Shown: one piece after another, positions 11,621-22,578 of the stretch
How the letters are laid out: each line of letters opens with the position of its first letter
How positions within the stretch are numbered: the stretch's first letter is position 1
From: Polytrichum commune
Lineage: Eukaryota > Streptophyta > Polytrichopsida > Polytrichales > Polytrichaceae
NCBI GenBank assembly: GCA_950295325.1
Contig: OX485805.1
Span: 39,111,501 to 39,171,500, forward strand
Reading direction: 5' to 3'
Length of the DNA: 60,000 nt
The notes under the pieces: generated by a model
What the model was told of the DNA's origin: nothing
Database searches by the model: none
The model's input: the letters and a program-made list of their open reading frames with translations, nothing else
Position numbers and translations under genes: made by a program

Positions 11621-12179
11621 GGGCCACTTCACACACAAGGCTGAAGGCCCCTGACCATGGCAATGTAAGAGCTCTCATTGGTGGAAAAGGCGGAGACCGT
11701 CCAAGTTCACTTCACACTAGGAGGTGAAGGCCTGAAGGCCCAAAGAAAAGCTCGTGGATGAAAAGTCTACGTGGAGTCCTACATGGCAGGTTGTAGATAA
11801 GGGTGCATGGTCTATCATAATTTGCGTCAGATTCCGGGAGACCATGACTTTTTTAATGTTTTTTCCAGCAGGATAGATTTAGGATAGACTGCAGGGCAGA
11901 TTCGAGAACAAATTCCAGGACAAACAAACACCACCAAGTAATTCTCTTAAATTGATAAAGTTTGAGACATATTATATTAAACCAAAAGCTCCCCTCTTTT
12001 TCCACCAACAAAATATGAAATGGTCCCACAACATGGTTCATTCTCACTTCATACTATGTTTGAGGGCCCAAGACTACATAAAATGGCTTTCCTAACACTC
12101 ATGGTACGGCCTTTGGATGAGAGTCAAGGGTCCTCACCATTAGAAGGTCACGGCTCTTGGCTCATGTGTGAAGTGGCCC
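11621..12179. mobile_element. Second PIF/Harbinger-like MITE of the same family
   Basis: It starts GGGCCACTTCACACACAAGG and ends CTCATGTGTGAAGTGGCCC, inverted repeats shared with 10805-11283. The flanking triplets are GAA and TAA, so the target duplication is no longer exact. The interior contains blocks shared with the first copy (ggtccaagttcacttcacac, aaaagtctacgtggagtcct), and the 559-bp interior carries extra unrelated sequence. No coding region is seen. Confidence 0.75.
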
Positions 12180-13913
12180 TAAGTTTGGCGTCTTAGCCCA
12201 TAATGTTATTTAGCTGAGTCTGTACGTTGGATGGGACTAGGAATAAGCCAAAATCTATTCGGAATTATACTTTTTTAATTCTTGCAAAAAGTTAAATTAT
12301 AATCTGTAAGGGAGAGGCATTGTTTTTTCCCTAGTGTGTACATTTAAAAATAATATTAAGAATTTTAAAGTAAAGGTAGTAGATGTATAAGAGGGTGCCT
12401 TAAGGTTTAGAGGAAAATTCGACAAGAGATGTGTTTGTTTCATCCAATTCATGTTTCATCCATTGTTGTCATATGATAGTAGTCCTCAATGACTACTGTG
12501 TTCATTGTTGTTAAGGTTAGCGTTTGGGTTCTAGGTTTTCGCGAATTGGACAGAATAGGCTTCCTTGAGTTTTGTTGTGGATGATAATTTGTTCAACGAA
12601 TTTCTCATTGGACAGTGAAAGTATGTATACATTTGTTTTTCTCCATGAAATTCTCATATATATAGTGTGACCCACGCACATTAGTTAGATATCCAATGAA
12701 GAGTCCACCCCCGGGCAGACCAGACAAGGACAACCTTGCCAAAATCCCATTTAAAAAGTGATGTTTAAAAGTGAAAATTATAATTTAAGAGGCAGAAATA
12801 ATTCGGGTGTCGAAATTCATCTTGAAAATATGACAGACATTTTCCAACAATGTTTGTTATTTTTTTATAATATCCTTTGAATATGCTCATTACTTTATGA
12901 CTATACCTTGAAAAACACCCCTTTATCACACATGGTTCAATTCTCTACAAGGAAATCACCCCATGTCCCCAACACTTTCGGATTGCCCCAACACAAAGGG
13001 CCTTCACTTCACAAGGAACATTGACTTGGCATGGTGCATTCCAAACCATCTGTAATGCCCTCGTCCCCCATAAAACCATACCCTTTAATAACCTCAACAA
13101 ATTCCGGAAAAGGAGGCCCTCTCATGAACACAAACCTCCCTTAACATATTTCAAGACTCAAGTAAAATGAATTCACCAAACTTCACAAAACGACTAATCA
13201 GTCGGGCTCCCCAGGCCAACAAAATCGCAATGCTATCGTCCCCCATACGAAATGAAATGGAATTGATTTTCTAAAGTCTAGGAAGCCGAAAAGGCTAATG
13301 GGCCTGAAACTACATCATGAGTGGCAGAGTGCGCTGACATCCGTGAGGTAGAGGCTAATATCAACTTGATGGTCCAAATGAAAGTCTAACACTATATTCG
13401 GTAATCGGAGACTGTTTCATAATCTTGAGACTACTTAAGGACATGGTTTCCAAATAAAGAACAAGAAAAACAATAAACACAAATATATATTCAATGTGAC
13501 TTAATAAACTGATTTACATGAGCGGCACTAACCAATTTGGTACAAATACATGTCATCATGATAAGAAATCAAACCAAATATTACACCATTTGCATTTATT
13601 TTGAGACTTTCCAAAGTCTCTAATTAACGAATGTAGTGATAAGAAAGACTTAAGCCATAAAACCGAGCCCCAAAAATAAGGAGGACAATTCCGGAAACGA
13701 AGACCCTCTCATGAACACACCCAAACCTCCCCCAAATGGTTTTGGTTTTCCGGAGGAGCACCGGTGAAAATTGAAATTGACCAAAATCTCACAAACAACT
13801 AGGCAATCAACCCCATTAAACCCTAAAACTTTCAAAATTTGCAATGCAAATTGATGCCCTAACTAATCCCCTTGAAGGCTTGCCAGGGTACTTCGATAAC
13901 AACCCGGAGCATA
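12180..13913. other. Gene-free stretch with two local duplications
   Basis: Around 13080-13150 and 13680-13740 the same sequence recurs (aattccggaaa..gaccctctcatgaacac..aaacctccc). Positions 13240-13395 (aagtctaggaagccgaa, gacatccgtgaggtagaggc) match 49670-49850, so this is part of a dispersed repeat. No gene is supported before the GC-richer island that starts near 13880. Confidence 0.5.
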
Positions 13914-14852
13914 ATGGGAGGCACCACGACCGCCTTGGTCGCAGAGGCCAACAAAGATCCTGCCCCAGCAGCAAGCAGCGGCCGATTAGTACCACAATTA
14001 GGCGCCGAGCATTCGATGCTTGCCATGCATGGATGCAGTTGCAATTTGGAAAGACGGGGAAAATTCGACGCGTTCAAACCGCCATTACTGCGGCGGAGGA
14101 GGCCAGATCCTTGTGGTTCGTTCTCAGAGGTTTTGGGACATGTCAGACAGTCATGCATCTGGGGCACAGAGTTTCCTTACACCGCGCTGCAGCAGGTCCG
14201 TCCGCGTGGGGACGCCAAATCCAAGTCTCTGTTGCTGCGCATGAAGGCCGGCCTGCACCATCGTAAGTCTTAAATGCGAGACAGTCCCCTTTTTGCTCTT
14301 CGGTCTTTTTGCCAAGGGGAAGCCTAACCGCCAGGGGTGGATGATATTGGTAGTATTCATGGCAGCGGGCGCAAGCAGCTTTGGAATTCGGGGTGGAGAA
14401 GAATCTGTTTGGAAGTGAGAAAGTTCTCTGCCAGCTTCAGGCGGTTTGTCTCTGGATAAGGTTGTTTGCATTCATGGCATTCAGTAGCAGCAGCAGCAGC
14501 AGCAGTCCGACAGTTTACATTTATATGAACTACATCATGTCATGTCACGGTTGCCGTTGGTGTTGCTTGTGAGGGTGTGAAGCGCGCGCTCATGCACCTA
14601 TATACTTAGTAGACTTCTGAAGTGGTGGATATATGTACATTCTACGTATGTGCACTTTCGGTGGTAGTACTCTTCTCGACTTGCCTTCGTTGCGAAGGGA
14701 AGACGAACCGTCAGAGGCGTATGTTGACCATGGATGTAGCAGGCGCAGCTTTGGATATTGTTAGGAATCTGTTTGGAGTGAGAAATTCTCTGCCAGTTTC
14801 AGGCGTTGTATCTGGATATGGATTGTTGGCATTCATTGCCGTAGCAACCTGA
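13914..14852 (+). CDS. Candidate two-exon gene of unknown function (about 167 aa), possible organelle-targeted membrane protein
   Basis: This is a model, not a proven gene. Exon 1 opens at ATG 13914 (context ataATGGg, protein MGGTTTALVAEANKD) and runs 349 bases to 14262. There CACCATC is followed by a consensus donor, GTAAGT. An acceptor (gttgcgaag) ends at 14697. Joining 14698-14852 keeps the frame, adds RKTNRQRR.., then DIVRNLFG, SLPVSGVVSGYGLLAFIAVA, and stops at 14852. The first exon is rich in Ala, Ser, Arg and Leu with few acidic residues, like a chloroplast transit region. The end of exon 2 is one hydrophobic segment, suggesting a small membrane protein. GC content is clearly above the surroundings. 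I do not recognise the family. A decayed extra copy of exon 2 lies inside the proposed intron. The locus could instead be a pseudogene. Confidence 0.35.
14300..14580 (+). pseudogene. Decayed duplicate of exon 2 of the candidate gene
   Basis: 14311-14475 aligns with 14690-14852 (ggaagcctaaccgccagggg against ggaagacgaaccgtcagagg; gcagctttgga; aatctgtttgga; ttctctgccag.ttcaggcg; ctggat). It has several one-base insertions: an extra G at 14316-14319, and extra bases in 'gaagaatctg', 'ggaagtgag' and 'gaaagttc'. The frame is therefore broken and spliced use would meet a stop. The downstream flanks also match, and tctacgtatgtgca recurs at 14641 and 14941, exactly 300 bases apart. Copy A has acquired an (AGC)n run near 14485-14504. 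Confidence 0.7.
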
Positions 14853-16366
14853 CAATATACATCTATAGGATTTAACATGTGGAGTTGCTTGTGCTTGTAT
14901 ATCCGCTGCAATGTTTACTAGTACTCCCAAGAGTTGGATTTCTACGTATGTGCATTCTCGCGGGTCATGTCGACTTGCAAGTGCTTTTAAAGTATCTCAA
15001 GTAGTCTTCGAAGTCGTATGCATACAGTTTGAAGTGGGTAAGGTGGATGGCACCAGGCTGGAGCTCTCAGTGTGATTGTGAGGGAGCGACCGAAAGGAAA
15101 GTGACTGATGGAAAACGTGAAAATGATGATTGGATTCTGAACCGATTCGGTGCTATTGTGCAGACTGCTGCTCTAATAGTAGACTTAGGGGCTTCACCTG
15201 CAAATTTGGAGGTCGGAAAGAAGAGAGAACACAACAAGAAACTGCCATGCAACCTACAAATTCGTGATGAGGAGAATGACTTCCAATGGAGCAGGACTGA
15301 GATGCAGAACGATGAGAATTTACTGCAATGACCTTCAAGAATGAATGAGTAAGAGAAACAAAACAACATGAGAAATGTGCGCTCACTGTCAAATCTAATT
15401 TCAGATGAAAGAGAATTCTATAATGCATCGCAACGAAGAATGAACGCCACTATATATAATGTGCGTGATACTAAATATAGTACTTACAGCAGACGAGCCG
15501 TGTCCCATTGATGCAACTTGAATGCATCCTCAAGCCTTTAGTAACACCCTACCATGATTGAGCCATGAAGGCACAGTCGTCGAGTTGGTGATCAGTGGTG
15601 ATATTTTTGGACTTGTCTGAAGGGAGTCATTCTAGATTCCCCTCCGTATTTCTATAATTGGATGATATGATTTCATCACAGGATCGAAAAGGCGAGGGCA
15701 TTGACGCGCAGTAATAAGACCAAAACATCTGTTCTACACCGAATAACGAGGAAAAAAATGCGCTGAACGAAGATTGCGTGCGTTCTTTATACGATATCCA
15801 GCTGTAGGTCCACAACAGCGACATACTCCCTACAACTGTAGCATGGCAAATGAAGAATTTTCGAGGGTAAGATGCTGTTATAATTCCTGTACAGACGGCC
15901 CGGCTATGTGTTTCAGTGATTCAACAGCTTACAACAACGCTGAAAAGTTCTTATATGAAAATTTCATGAGACTTGAAAATTCTCCTAAAACAGAAACAGT
16001 ACTTGCGTTACAACAGCTTCCGGGAGCCTGACTTCCAAGCTCCCTACGCATCGAAAACTAACTCTCGGAAAAGACAAAACTCTTCTCCGTTGCTATCCTG
16101 ACAGTAAATTAGGTACGCCCTGCTGCTAAACTCTTCACTTGAGTCACAAATTAAAACACTGCATCAATGTTCATGGTCCCTGAAACACGGAGTATGCATC
16201 ACAAGCATGACCATGCGTTGTCTTCGGCCTGTGCCTATTGAGATCCGATCATCTACCTGACTTACCAAAACACTCAGAGACCTGCTCATCGTATTCACTG
16301 TGTCCAGCCTCGTTGCTATTGTAATAATTACTACTATTCTCTCAAATTGCTTCAATGCGAGAGCTC
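14853..16366. other. 3' side of the bHLH gene and spacer, no supportable gene
   Basis: The frames at 15029-15331 (plus) and 15774-16031 (plus) start at non-ATG codons and show no motif. The part next to the bHLH stop, roughly 15500-16366, has composition like the gene and probably includes its 3' UTR on the minus strand. I could not place a poly(A) signal. Confidence 0.4.
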
Positions 16367-17902
16367 TCATTGTGGTGGACACTGACGAATCGAAACAAGA
16401 CAAAGTTTCTGTTTAAATAGCTGCTGCTGAAGGACCTCTGACAAGATGAGTGGGCTTGCTGTAGGTCTCAACGTCGATAACCCGCGACCTGACGCTCCAT
16501 CCATCTTTCGTTTCAATCCGCGTCTGTCAATTGTTTCTCCAAAACCCTTGCAAGATGACAAAGCCTGAGTAGAAGCCGTCGCCGTAGTTGCTGGTATGTC
16601 ACTAAGAGAATCACTTTCAAGAATCTGTACCTGCAACTGAAGAAACTTGACATATTCAATCGCTTCATCTAACATAGTCGCCGTGTCCATCTTATTACCC
16701 CCTGGAATGAGCTTCTCTAAAACTCGTATCCTCTCGCTTATCTTCTTTCTTCTATGCCTAGCGGCCACACTCTGTGGTTCAACAGATGATACTGGACCCT
16801 TTCCATTAAACAATCTTCCGTCCTCTGGCAGACTCAATTGCTTTGAGAAAGCTGAAGTTCCGGCACGGTCTATGATATGGTTTGCGGAGAGCTTTCCCTG
16901 CAGTGACGTCTGCCGGGCAGGAGTCTTCATTAACTCTCCGCTAGGCGTGGGTCTATGCAACGAATTGACAGAGAACTCAAGCCTCCTATTCGTCGTCGAA
17001 GCAAGAACAAACTGCATATGGTCATTATCGGCCGATCCTTGCTGAAGCGCTTCTTCCCAGGTTCTCGGACGTTTGAACGGCAGACCAGCAGGAGCTGATG
17101 ATGTCGAAGGCAGCACATCATACGAAGTAATATCTTGTGACAACGCCGTTGTTGCAAATGAGTTGCCCCTTCCAATATCACCTTGTGATTGATTGGTGAT
17201 CCAAGAATTTTGCACAGGGTGCAATGATAACTCCTGCATGGTACCCACCTGCTGTCTCTGAGGCGGAAAATTGCTGCCACGGGTATCATTTACCAAGGAT
17301 CTAGAGGATGGCTCACTGAGATTGGCAATGGCTTGATCGTAATCAGGCGCGCAACCTCCACTTGTCTCCGATTTCCAAGTCTCAGTAGTAGATAGACTAT
17401 CACTACCGGACGAACTCACTACCTGCAAACATTCAGCCGAGGACGAGAGCAGCTGGTAATTAAGTTGTGTTGCTGTTGTGTCCAGTGGAACTAGAGGAGG
17501 GATTGGTACCCCGTAGTGATCTTGATATAGCGAGTAAACCTGTAGCAACTGTGAGAGCTCGTTCACAGACGCATTGTATGGATCAGCATTCAGTGCTGCC
17601 AGCATCTCCAGCTGTCCCATAGTGCCGTATCCGGCATGATCCGCGTGCAGAATGCCAGCTTGGTGAAGGTAGTTCATGTCCGTTTGCCAAGAAAGCGGCC
17701 CTGCTGCTTTCGTGCTCCCAAGCCAATTGTGCTCGTTAAGGAGAAGAGACGGATCCGTGGTCGACCATGACATAGAAGGACCAGGATTGTGCGATAGCTG
17801 CTGATACGGCGTATATGTGTTCAGGTTATGGATGCTCGTCTCTTCGTATAGTGGTGCATCCAGCGCCATTCCACCATGAACGTGGTGCAGATCTTCCATC
17901 AT
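16367..17902 (-). CDS. bHLH transcription factor, subfamily VIIIb-like (bHLH87/HEC/IND-related)
   Basis: This is a single uninterrupted exon of 511 codons. Start: the ATG at 17902 (MMEDLHHVHGG) is the first ATG in this frame. The frame stays open upstream to a TAG about 18 bases beyond 18130, but without an ATG. The bHLH domain is at residues 376-428: basic part PQSVAARHRRKKISER, helix 1, loop IPGGNKMDT, helix 2 TMLDEAIEYVKFLQLQ. The loop and the Q-A-R basic pattern, where typical E-box binders have His-Glu-Arg, fit plant subfamily VIIIb (bHLH87, HECATE, INDEHISCENT) and exclude a strict canonical E-box reader. Such proteins act in the nucleus, usually as dimers, in organ patterning. The rest is low-complexity Ser/Gln/Thr-rich sequence, probably disordered activation regions. 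FKRPRTWEEAL lies before the domain, and a basic RRGLKRKMDG patch follows it. The family is clear; the orthologue is not. Confidence 0.95.
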   Translation of the reverse strand: MMEDLHHVHGGMALDAPLYEETSIHNLNTYTPYQQLSHNPGPSMSWSTTDPSLLLNEHNWLGSTKAAGPLSWQTDMNYLHQAGILHADHAGYGTMGQLEMLAALNADPYNASVNELSQLLQVYSLYQDHYGVPIPPLVPLDTTATQLNYQLLSSSAECLQVVSSSGSDSLSTTETWKSETSGGCAPDYDQAIANLSEPSSRSLVNDTRGSNFPPQRQQVGTMQELSLHPVQNSWITNQSQGDIGRGNSFATTALSQDITSYDVLPSTSSAPAGLPFKRPRTWEEALQQGSADNDHMQFVLASTTNRRLEFSVNSLHRPTPSGELMKTPARQTSLQGKLSANHIIDRAGTSAFSKQLSLPEDGRLFNGKGPVSSVEPQSVAARHRRKKISERIRVLEKLIPGGNKMDTATMLDEAIEYVKFLQLQVQILESDSLSDIPATTATASTQALSSCKGFGETIDRRGLKRKMDGASGRGLSTLRPTASPLILSEVLQQQLFKQKLCLVSIRQCPPQ

Positions 17903-17957
17903 ATCCAACCTCAACACGCACCGACCGTGAGGAACGCCTGTCAATTTGAAGCACTGC

Positions 17958-17990
17958 TCAGCAGTGTCTTCTCTGGAAATAAGGTAGCAT
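17958..17990 (-). promoter_or_regulatory. Upstream ORF 2 of the bHLH gene (10 codons)
   Basis: ATG at 17990 opens MLPYFQRRHC and stops with TGA at 17958, 55 bases before the bHLH start codon. It is out of frame with the main CDS. If it lies in the transcript, as its position implies, it would lower translation of the bHLH protein unless ribosomes reinitiate. Confidence 0.55.
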
Positions 17991-18015
17991 TCAAAGTAGC
18001 CGATCAGTCGTCTGA

Positions 18016-18084
18016 TCAAGACGTAATCAACTTTAGAAAGAGAAGGATGGGGTAGAAAATAGAGGAGCAGCTTCGGAGCACCAT
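18016..18084 (-). promoter_or_regulatory. Upstream ORF 1 of the bHLH gene (22 codons)
   Basis: ATG at 18084 opens MVLRSCSSIFYPILLFLKL and ends with TGA at 18016. It is strongly hydrophobic and out of frame with the main CDS. With uORF2 it gives two short uORFs within 182 bases of the main start. I did not recognise it as a known conserved uORF peptide. Confidence 0.5.
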
Positions 18085-18899
18085 CTAAGCCAAGCGACGG
18101 GAGGTCAATGCAAGCTTTCGTATCGTTCAAGTCTTTGGGAGGAAGCTAGAACTGCAAGCGAGAAGCAGAATGGGTAACGTACTCACTGAACGAATGCAAC
18201 AAGAACAGCTTGGTATGTACATAACCTGCCCCACCAGAGCACACATAACCTGATCGATCACGCCTTTAAAACCACTGACGCTCTCTGGCTCAAAATTGGT
18301 CACTCCACAACCTTGAGAGCAACAAAAGAGTTCAAAATTCTGTATATCCTCCAATCGACGGGCGGCAAAAGAACGCCAACAACGTAAGCACAGCCTCAGC
18401 CTGATTTTTCCAGGAATACCCAAGATCGCATGGACATCAAATTTATCAGAGTAAGCACACTGTAATACACTACTGATTCATGACTTTGCCCGTGTGCCCC
18501 CACGATAATAAATGACTACAAACAATGCTTGAGATTGCTTCCCACTATTTTTACACAAGGACTGCAAGTGATAAAAGATAGCCAGAAATGAGAGCTTGGA
18601 CCTAATACTTCCTCACAGCAGGACAACCAGACGGCGCAGGAAGGCGATGGGAGAGTTGAAAGAAGCGGGGGCGGTGTGCAGGCAAACAAAAAAGACCCGG
18701 TGGCGCCAATTAAGTTAGAGAGAAAATGGGAGCTCGCGAGGGGAACGACAAGTGGTGTCCGGGGGGTGCTTGCTCTTTCCGTAAGGTCCTGGCCAGAGCC
18801 ATAAAGGATAATCATAGGCTATAACACCCCGTTACCCTGGAAAGGGCGATGGAGGGCCATAGAGGCCGTATTGCCCCATCAACTCCCCCTTGCAGAAGG

Positions 18900-20628
18900 T
18901 CGACGCTTCGGTTATGGCGCATTCACTGCCAATGAAACCAAATGTACGAAAGGCAAAGGAGAGGCAGAGGCTGGGGCCATTGTTGCAGTGATTTTGGTCA
19001 ATTTGTGGGATCTCGTCGAGCTCTGTGCCTTCACTTGCCTACTCTATTCAATGGCGCCCGGAGTGCGCTGTGGCATCCCACATCTACGCTTCAGGTAGAT
19101 CCCTGACCTGAACCCCCTGATTCTGCTTCGTTGTGGTTTGCGCCAGTAATGATTATCATTTGGGCCATTGTGCCATCAGTTCCAGGGTGATGACTAGGTG
19201 GACCATGTAGAGGCTTGTACAGGCTAGGTTTCGATTCAACACAGGAATGTGATCAGAATGTGACTATTCTCATTCCAGTAGTATGTTACACATAAATGCT
19301 ATCAATCTCCAATTTCGTTACAGCTAGCTAAGAGCTTCAGGGTGCAGACTCAACAGCTGCAAGGCTCCCAAAATATGATCCTCATATCTGGATCTTTTTT
19401 TCTTTTTTTCTTTCTGGAAGTGACCTGTTGAGTGTGCACCCTACAGCAGGTAGCGCGAATATGGAGATTGGATACCAATTATCATGAATCACATGAATTC
19501 ACCCTATCCATGTCAAATCTAGTGCTCCACAGAAGGCAGCAAAACTTCCCAAGTGTGACATGTTACACCCAAAAAGCTGAAAATCAGTTTATGGCAAAAA
19601 GTGTGTCCCATCTGATCATGGGCATCAAATCATGTATAATATGTGATTACGTATTAGCTTACTTCACAAAGAAGAAATCTGAAACCCCAGGCCTAGCACC
19701 AAGCCCAAGCCTACAACTGAGCCCCCCCAGTACAGTGGTTAAGGTCTACTGAGCCCAGTGGTTAAGGTCTACTCAGTTAAGCCCTAACAACTGAGCCCCC
19801 TCAGTACTAAGCCCAAGCCTTAACAACTGAGGGGAGGAGGGAGGGGGGGGTAAATTTTTTCCCCCTAGCTCATGTGTACTTGTGGGTGTGGTACTGGGGC
19901 CCAATTTTACCGTGATGAGGTAATAATTTCCAGAGTGGTTATAAGTGTGGGGAGTTCTTTGATTGGGTGGTGTACCTGAGCATGGATGCCTAGGTCTGTA
20001 AGTATTACATGAGTTATAGTGCTCTTGAGATGTTTGGAAACCAGTGAGTAAATGTGAGGAAGCACTTAATTTGGGGGAATGTATGTAACTGGCCGATTGA
20101 TTACTACGCTGAGTTAATATGCCACTCCGAGCTCATACACTCGTGGGGGCTGCCTAGTGATTTGTTTTTTAAGTCTTTGATTTTGTAGCTGCTACCAGCA
20201 GTGGCTACCATTCCGACCCACTAGGTACCCTAACTAATGAAACAGATTTTGCTTCCTTCTGTGCTTCCTGCTGTGTTCAAAAAACAAGGTTCTGGGCTGA
20301 CTAAGTTAACCTCAGCCTGCGTTGTGAACACATTGCTAACGTAGATATCCATCCCCAGTATAAGTTCGCGATATTCCTCCTTGTGAGCTGGAAATGCTCA
20401 AGTGTGCCAAGGCTCAATATCACGTAGTCAATAATAAGGACATCCATGAGAGCTGCACTAAATACCTAGTTGATCACCAAATGATATCGGATACACTGTA
20501 CTCTGCCAATAGTTTCCAACATTTGCAACAACGACCCTGCTCATTTACCTCACCTATGGATGTCGAATAAATCCATTTTCTACAAGGCCCAGTCCCCACC
20601 GAACATGGTAATTGCATAACAGGAACTA
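18900..20628. other. Gene-free stretch
   Basis: No supportable gene. At 19690-19840 short blocks (aagcccaagcct, caactgagccccc, agtggttaaggtctact) repeat two or three times each, forming a small patchwork duplication. The frame at 19432-19752 ends in this patchwork. Confidence 0.45.
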
Positions 20629-20852
20629 CATGAAATATTGTGTTTAGTGTCACTTACTATTTGCTGTTATGCAATACTATAGCTATTCAATATTGAATCA
20701 TGTAACATTTTTACCGAGTAAAGATGTCATTGTTCTATAATGTCCAAACAACCAATTTGACTTTTGTTGACGAAAAAACGAATATACAATAAATATTCAT
20801 AGCGTTACGTAACTCTAAATAGAAAGTGACACTGAATACAATGTTTAGTGTG
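20629..20852. mobile_element. Short MITE of the 'CACTAAATA' family (about 224 bp)
   Basis: The left end has attgtgtttagtgtcactta and the right end aagtgacactgaatacaatg followed by tttagtg. These are imperfect inverted repeats matching the ends of the longer members at 33929-34314 and 58034-58430. The interior is AT-rich and non-coding. Confidence 0.6.
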
Positions 20853-20875
20853 GTAATTGCAAACCCCTTCCCCGC

Positions 20876-21185
20876 AAGGAGGTCACCGTCGAAAGTTTAT
20901 TAAACCACATGGGAAAAAATATAGGGTACTTTTAATTCAAGAGATAAAAATTTATACAAAATTTGGAATTACTATAGCTTAATTGAAATGACCCCTACTA
21001 TATTATATCTAAAATAGGGTAGGTGAAGAGTATAGGTAGTATATAATTCTTATTAATAAAGTAGGGTTTGTTATATTTTGAAGGAATGATGGATTTAATT
21101 TATCTGAGGGTCAATAATGTCTTGGATTGGATGAGAAGTTGCCTCATTTGACTAAAAGTCATCGAATCTAAATATTGACAAGCTT
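20876..21185 (+). repeat. Dispersed repeat shared with 58496-58800
   Basis: Blocks ggaggtcac, aaagtttattaaa, ttttaattcaa, aatttggaattac, aaaatagggtaggtgaa, agtataggt and aaagtaggg occur in the same order and orientation at 58496-58690. Each copy lies just right of a 'CACTAAATA' MITE, so the pair may have been duplicated or inserted as a unit. Confidence 0.65.
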
Positions 21186-22578
21186 GGGGTGGTCACTGAG
21201 AGTTTCAAAATAGTGTTGGAATGTTTCAAGACAGTGTTGCAACCAGGTACCATTCAATCTGATTTGCATATTACATCATTAATACATCGTTGTTGTTTTG
21301 TTATGGATTAACATTAATTTTTGCTAATTTTCAATATTTTGATAAATGATGTAGTTTACAAACAAATAGAGTCTATAAAATAAGTTCAAGGTGTGAATTA
21401 TAGTTACCTATAGGATCTTGAAAAATATGTCAAAATACCATTTTGTCTACTACTAGGATGCCAATTTTTTTTCTAAAAAAAAGAAAAACAACCCATCATT
21501 TATTAACCCCCGATTGCACATGATTTACAAAAGTATATAGCTTGTGATCTCCCCACCCCCACCCCCCTCAACCCGTTCCAAACATAACCTTTATATGATC
21601 ACTATTTTAAAACATAGCGGCCCCCATCACTACCATCTTTTATTACGTTTTGCAAAGTTGATTTTGATTTTTAGGCCAACTGATAAATGGATGAAAATGC
21701 AACAATTACCAAGACTTGGAGATACATTGACCATCTATCAATTTCAATTTCAAAACCAGGTGACACGAATTATGTTTGTTTGTTTGTTTGTTTTCATTTG
21801 TTGCCTGCTAAAAATTCTTGACATTTTTTACAACACTTATTCAGCCAATTACTGCATCTTACTTATCACTACATCCTTTTTGGGTCACCACTTTTACAAT
21901 TAGCCATTTTGGGTCAACACAAGAATCATTCTACCCCCTAGTCTAGTGCACCAGAAGTGGTCATTCACCGTTTACAGTTTTTCTACATTACCATGGGGGG
22001 TACAATGAGAATTTTCTCCCTATAGATTTGTTGATGATTCATCCTAATGTAAGCCTTAGTAATCTCATTTGGGTTTGTGACTGTGACTTAGGTGTTCATT
22101 TGGTATCCAAAAATATCCAAACTCTACATACTAGTAGTCAATGTTTTTTACCCTCCCCCTCGGCAGCATGGGCAAGAGAGAAATTATCGCATACAAGCCC
22201 CACCATCATCTACCCAATATGACGATCCCCAAGCAACTTGATCCCCAATATGTTGGTGGTTGAATTCATCTTAAATGACTTGGACTAGACTAATTTGGGA
22301 TCTTTTAAAGCAAATTTTGACATCACATCAACAAAAGAAACAACCTCCATACTACATGTTGTTTTTAGGTATTTGTGATGTACGAATGAGAGATACGCTC
22401 ATATGTGATAATTCCCTCTGCCCCTTCCAAGTAGGTGCTATAAAACACCCACCCAATTCCAACTTCCCTTAATAAGGTTGTCTCAAGACTTTGATTGCCT
22501 CATCTTGGGAAATTTATGTGACTCATGCATTCTATCTTCACAACAATGCCATACATGAAGGTTTTGTATAAGGTGATC
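21186..22578. other. Gene-free stretch
   Basis: No gene, RNA gene or intact element is recognisable. The 119-codon frame at 21544-21903 begins in a C-rich run and shows no domain. Confidence 0.45.

Larger units (their letters stand above)
17903..18850 (-). promoter_or_regulatory. Probable 5' UTR and core promoter region of the bHLH gene
   Basis: Composition stays gene-like and non-repetitive from the start codon to about 18850. The minus strand carries pyrimidine-rich stretches (for example the complement of 18715-18730), common near plant transcription starts. I see no strong TATA box, so the exact start is unknown. The main frame is open for 76 codons upstream of the ATG, which could mark non-AUG initiation or chance. 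No intron is needed. Confidence 0.4.

Noticed and set aside
13844-14471. Overlapping frames on both strands in the GC-richer island
   Set aside because: Only the frame starting at ATG 13914 joins a good donor and continues in a later exon; the others are shadows caused by low stop frequency.
16647-17289. Frames of 132 and 119 codons across the bHLH gene
   Set aside because: They are antisense or shifted shadows of the bHLH coding sequence.
18127-18423. 98-codon minus-strand frame upstream of the bHLH gene
   Set aside because: It begins at a TTG, has no motif and lies in the probable leader; no clean splice to the main frame was found.
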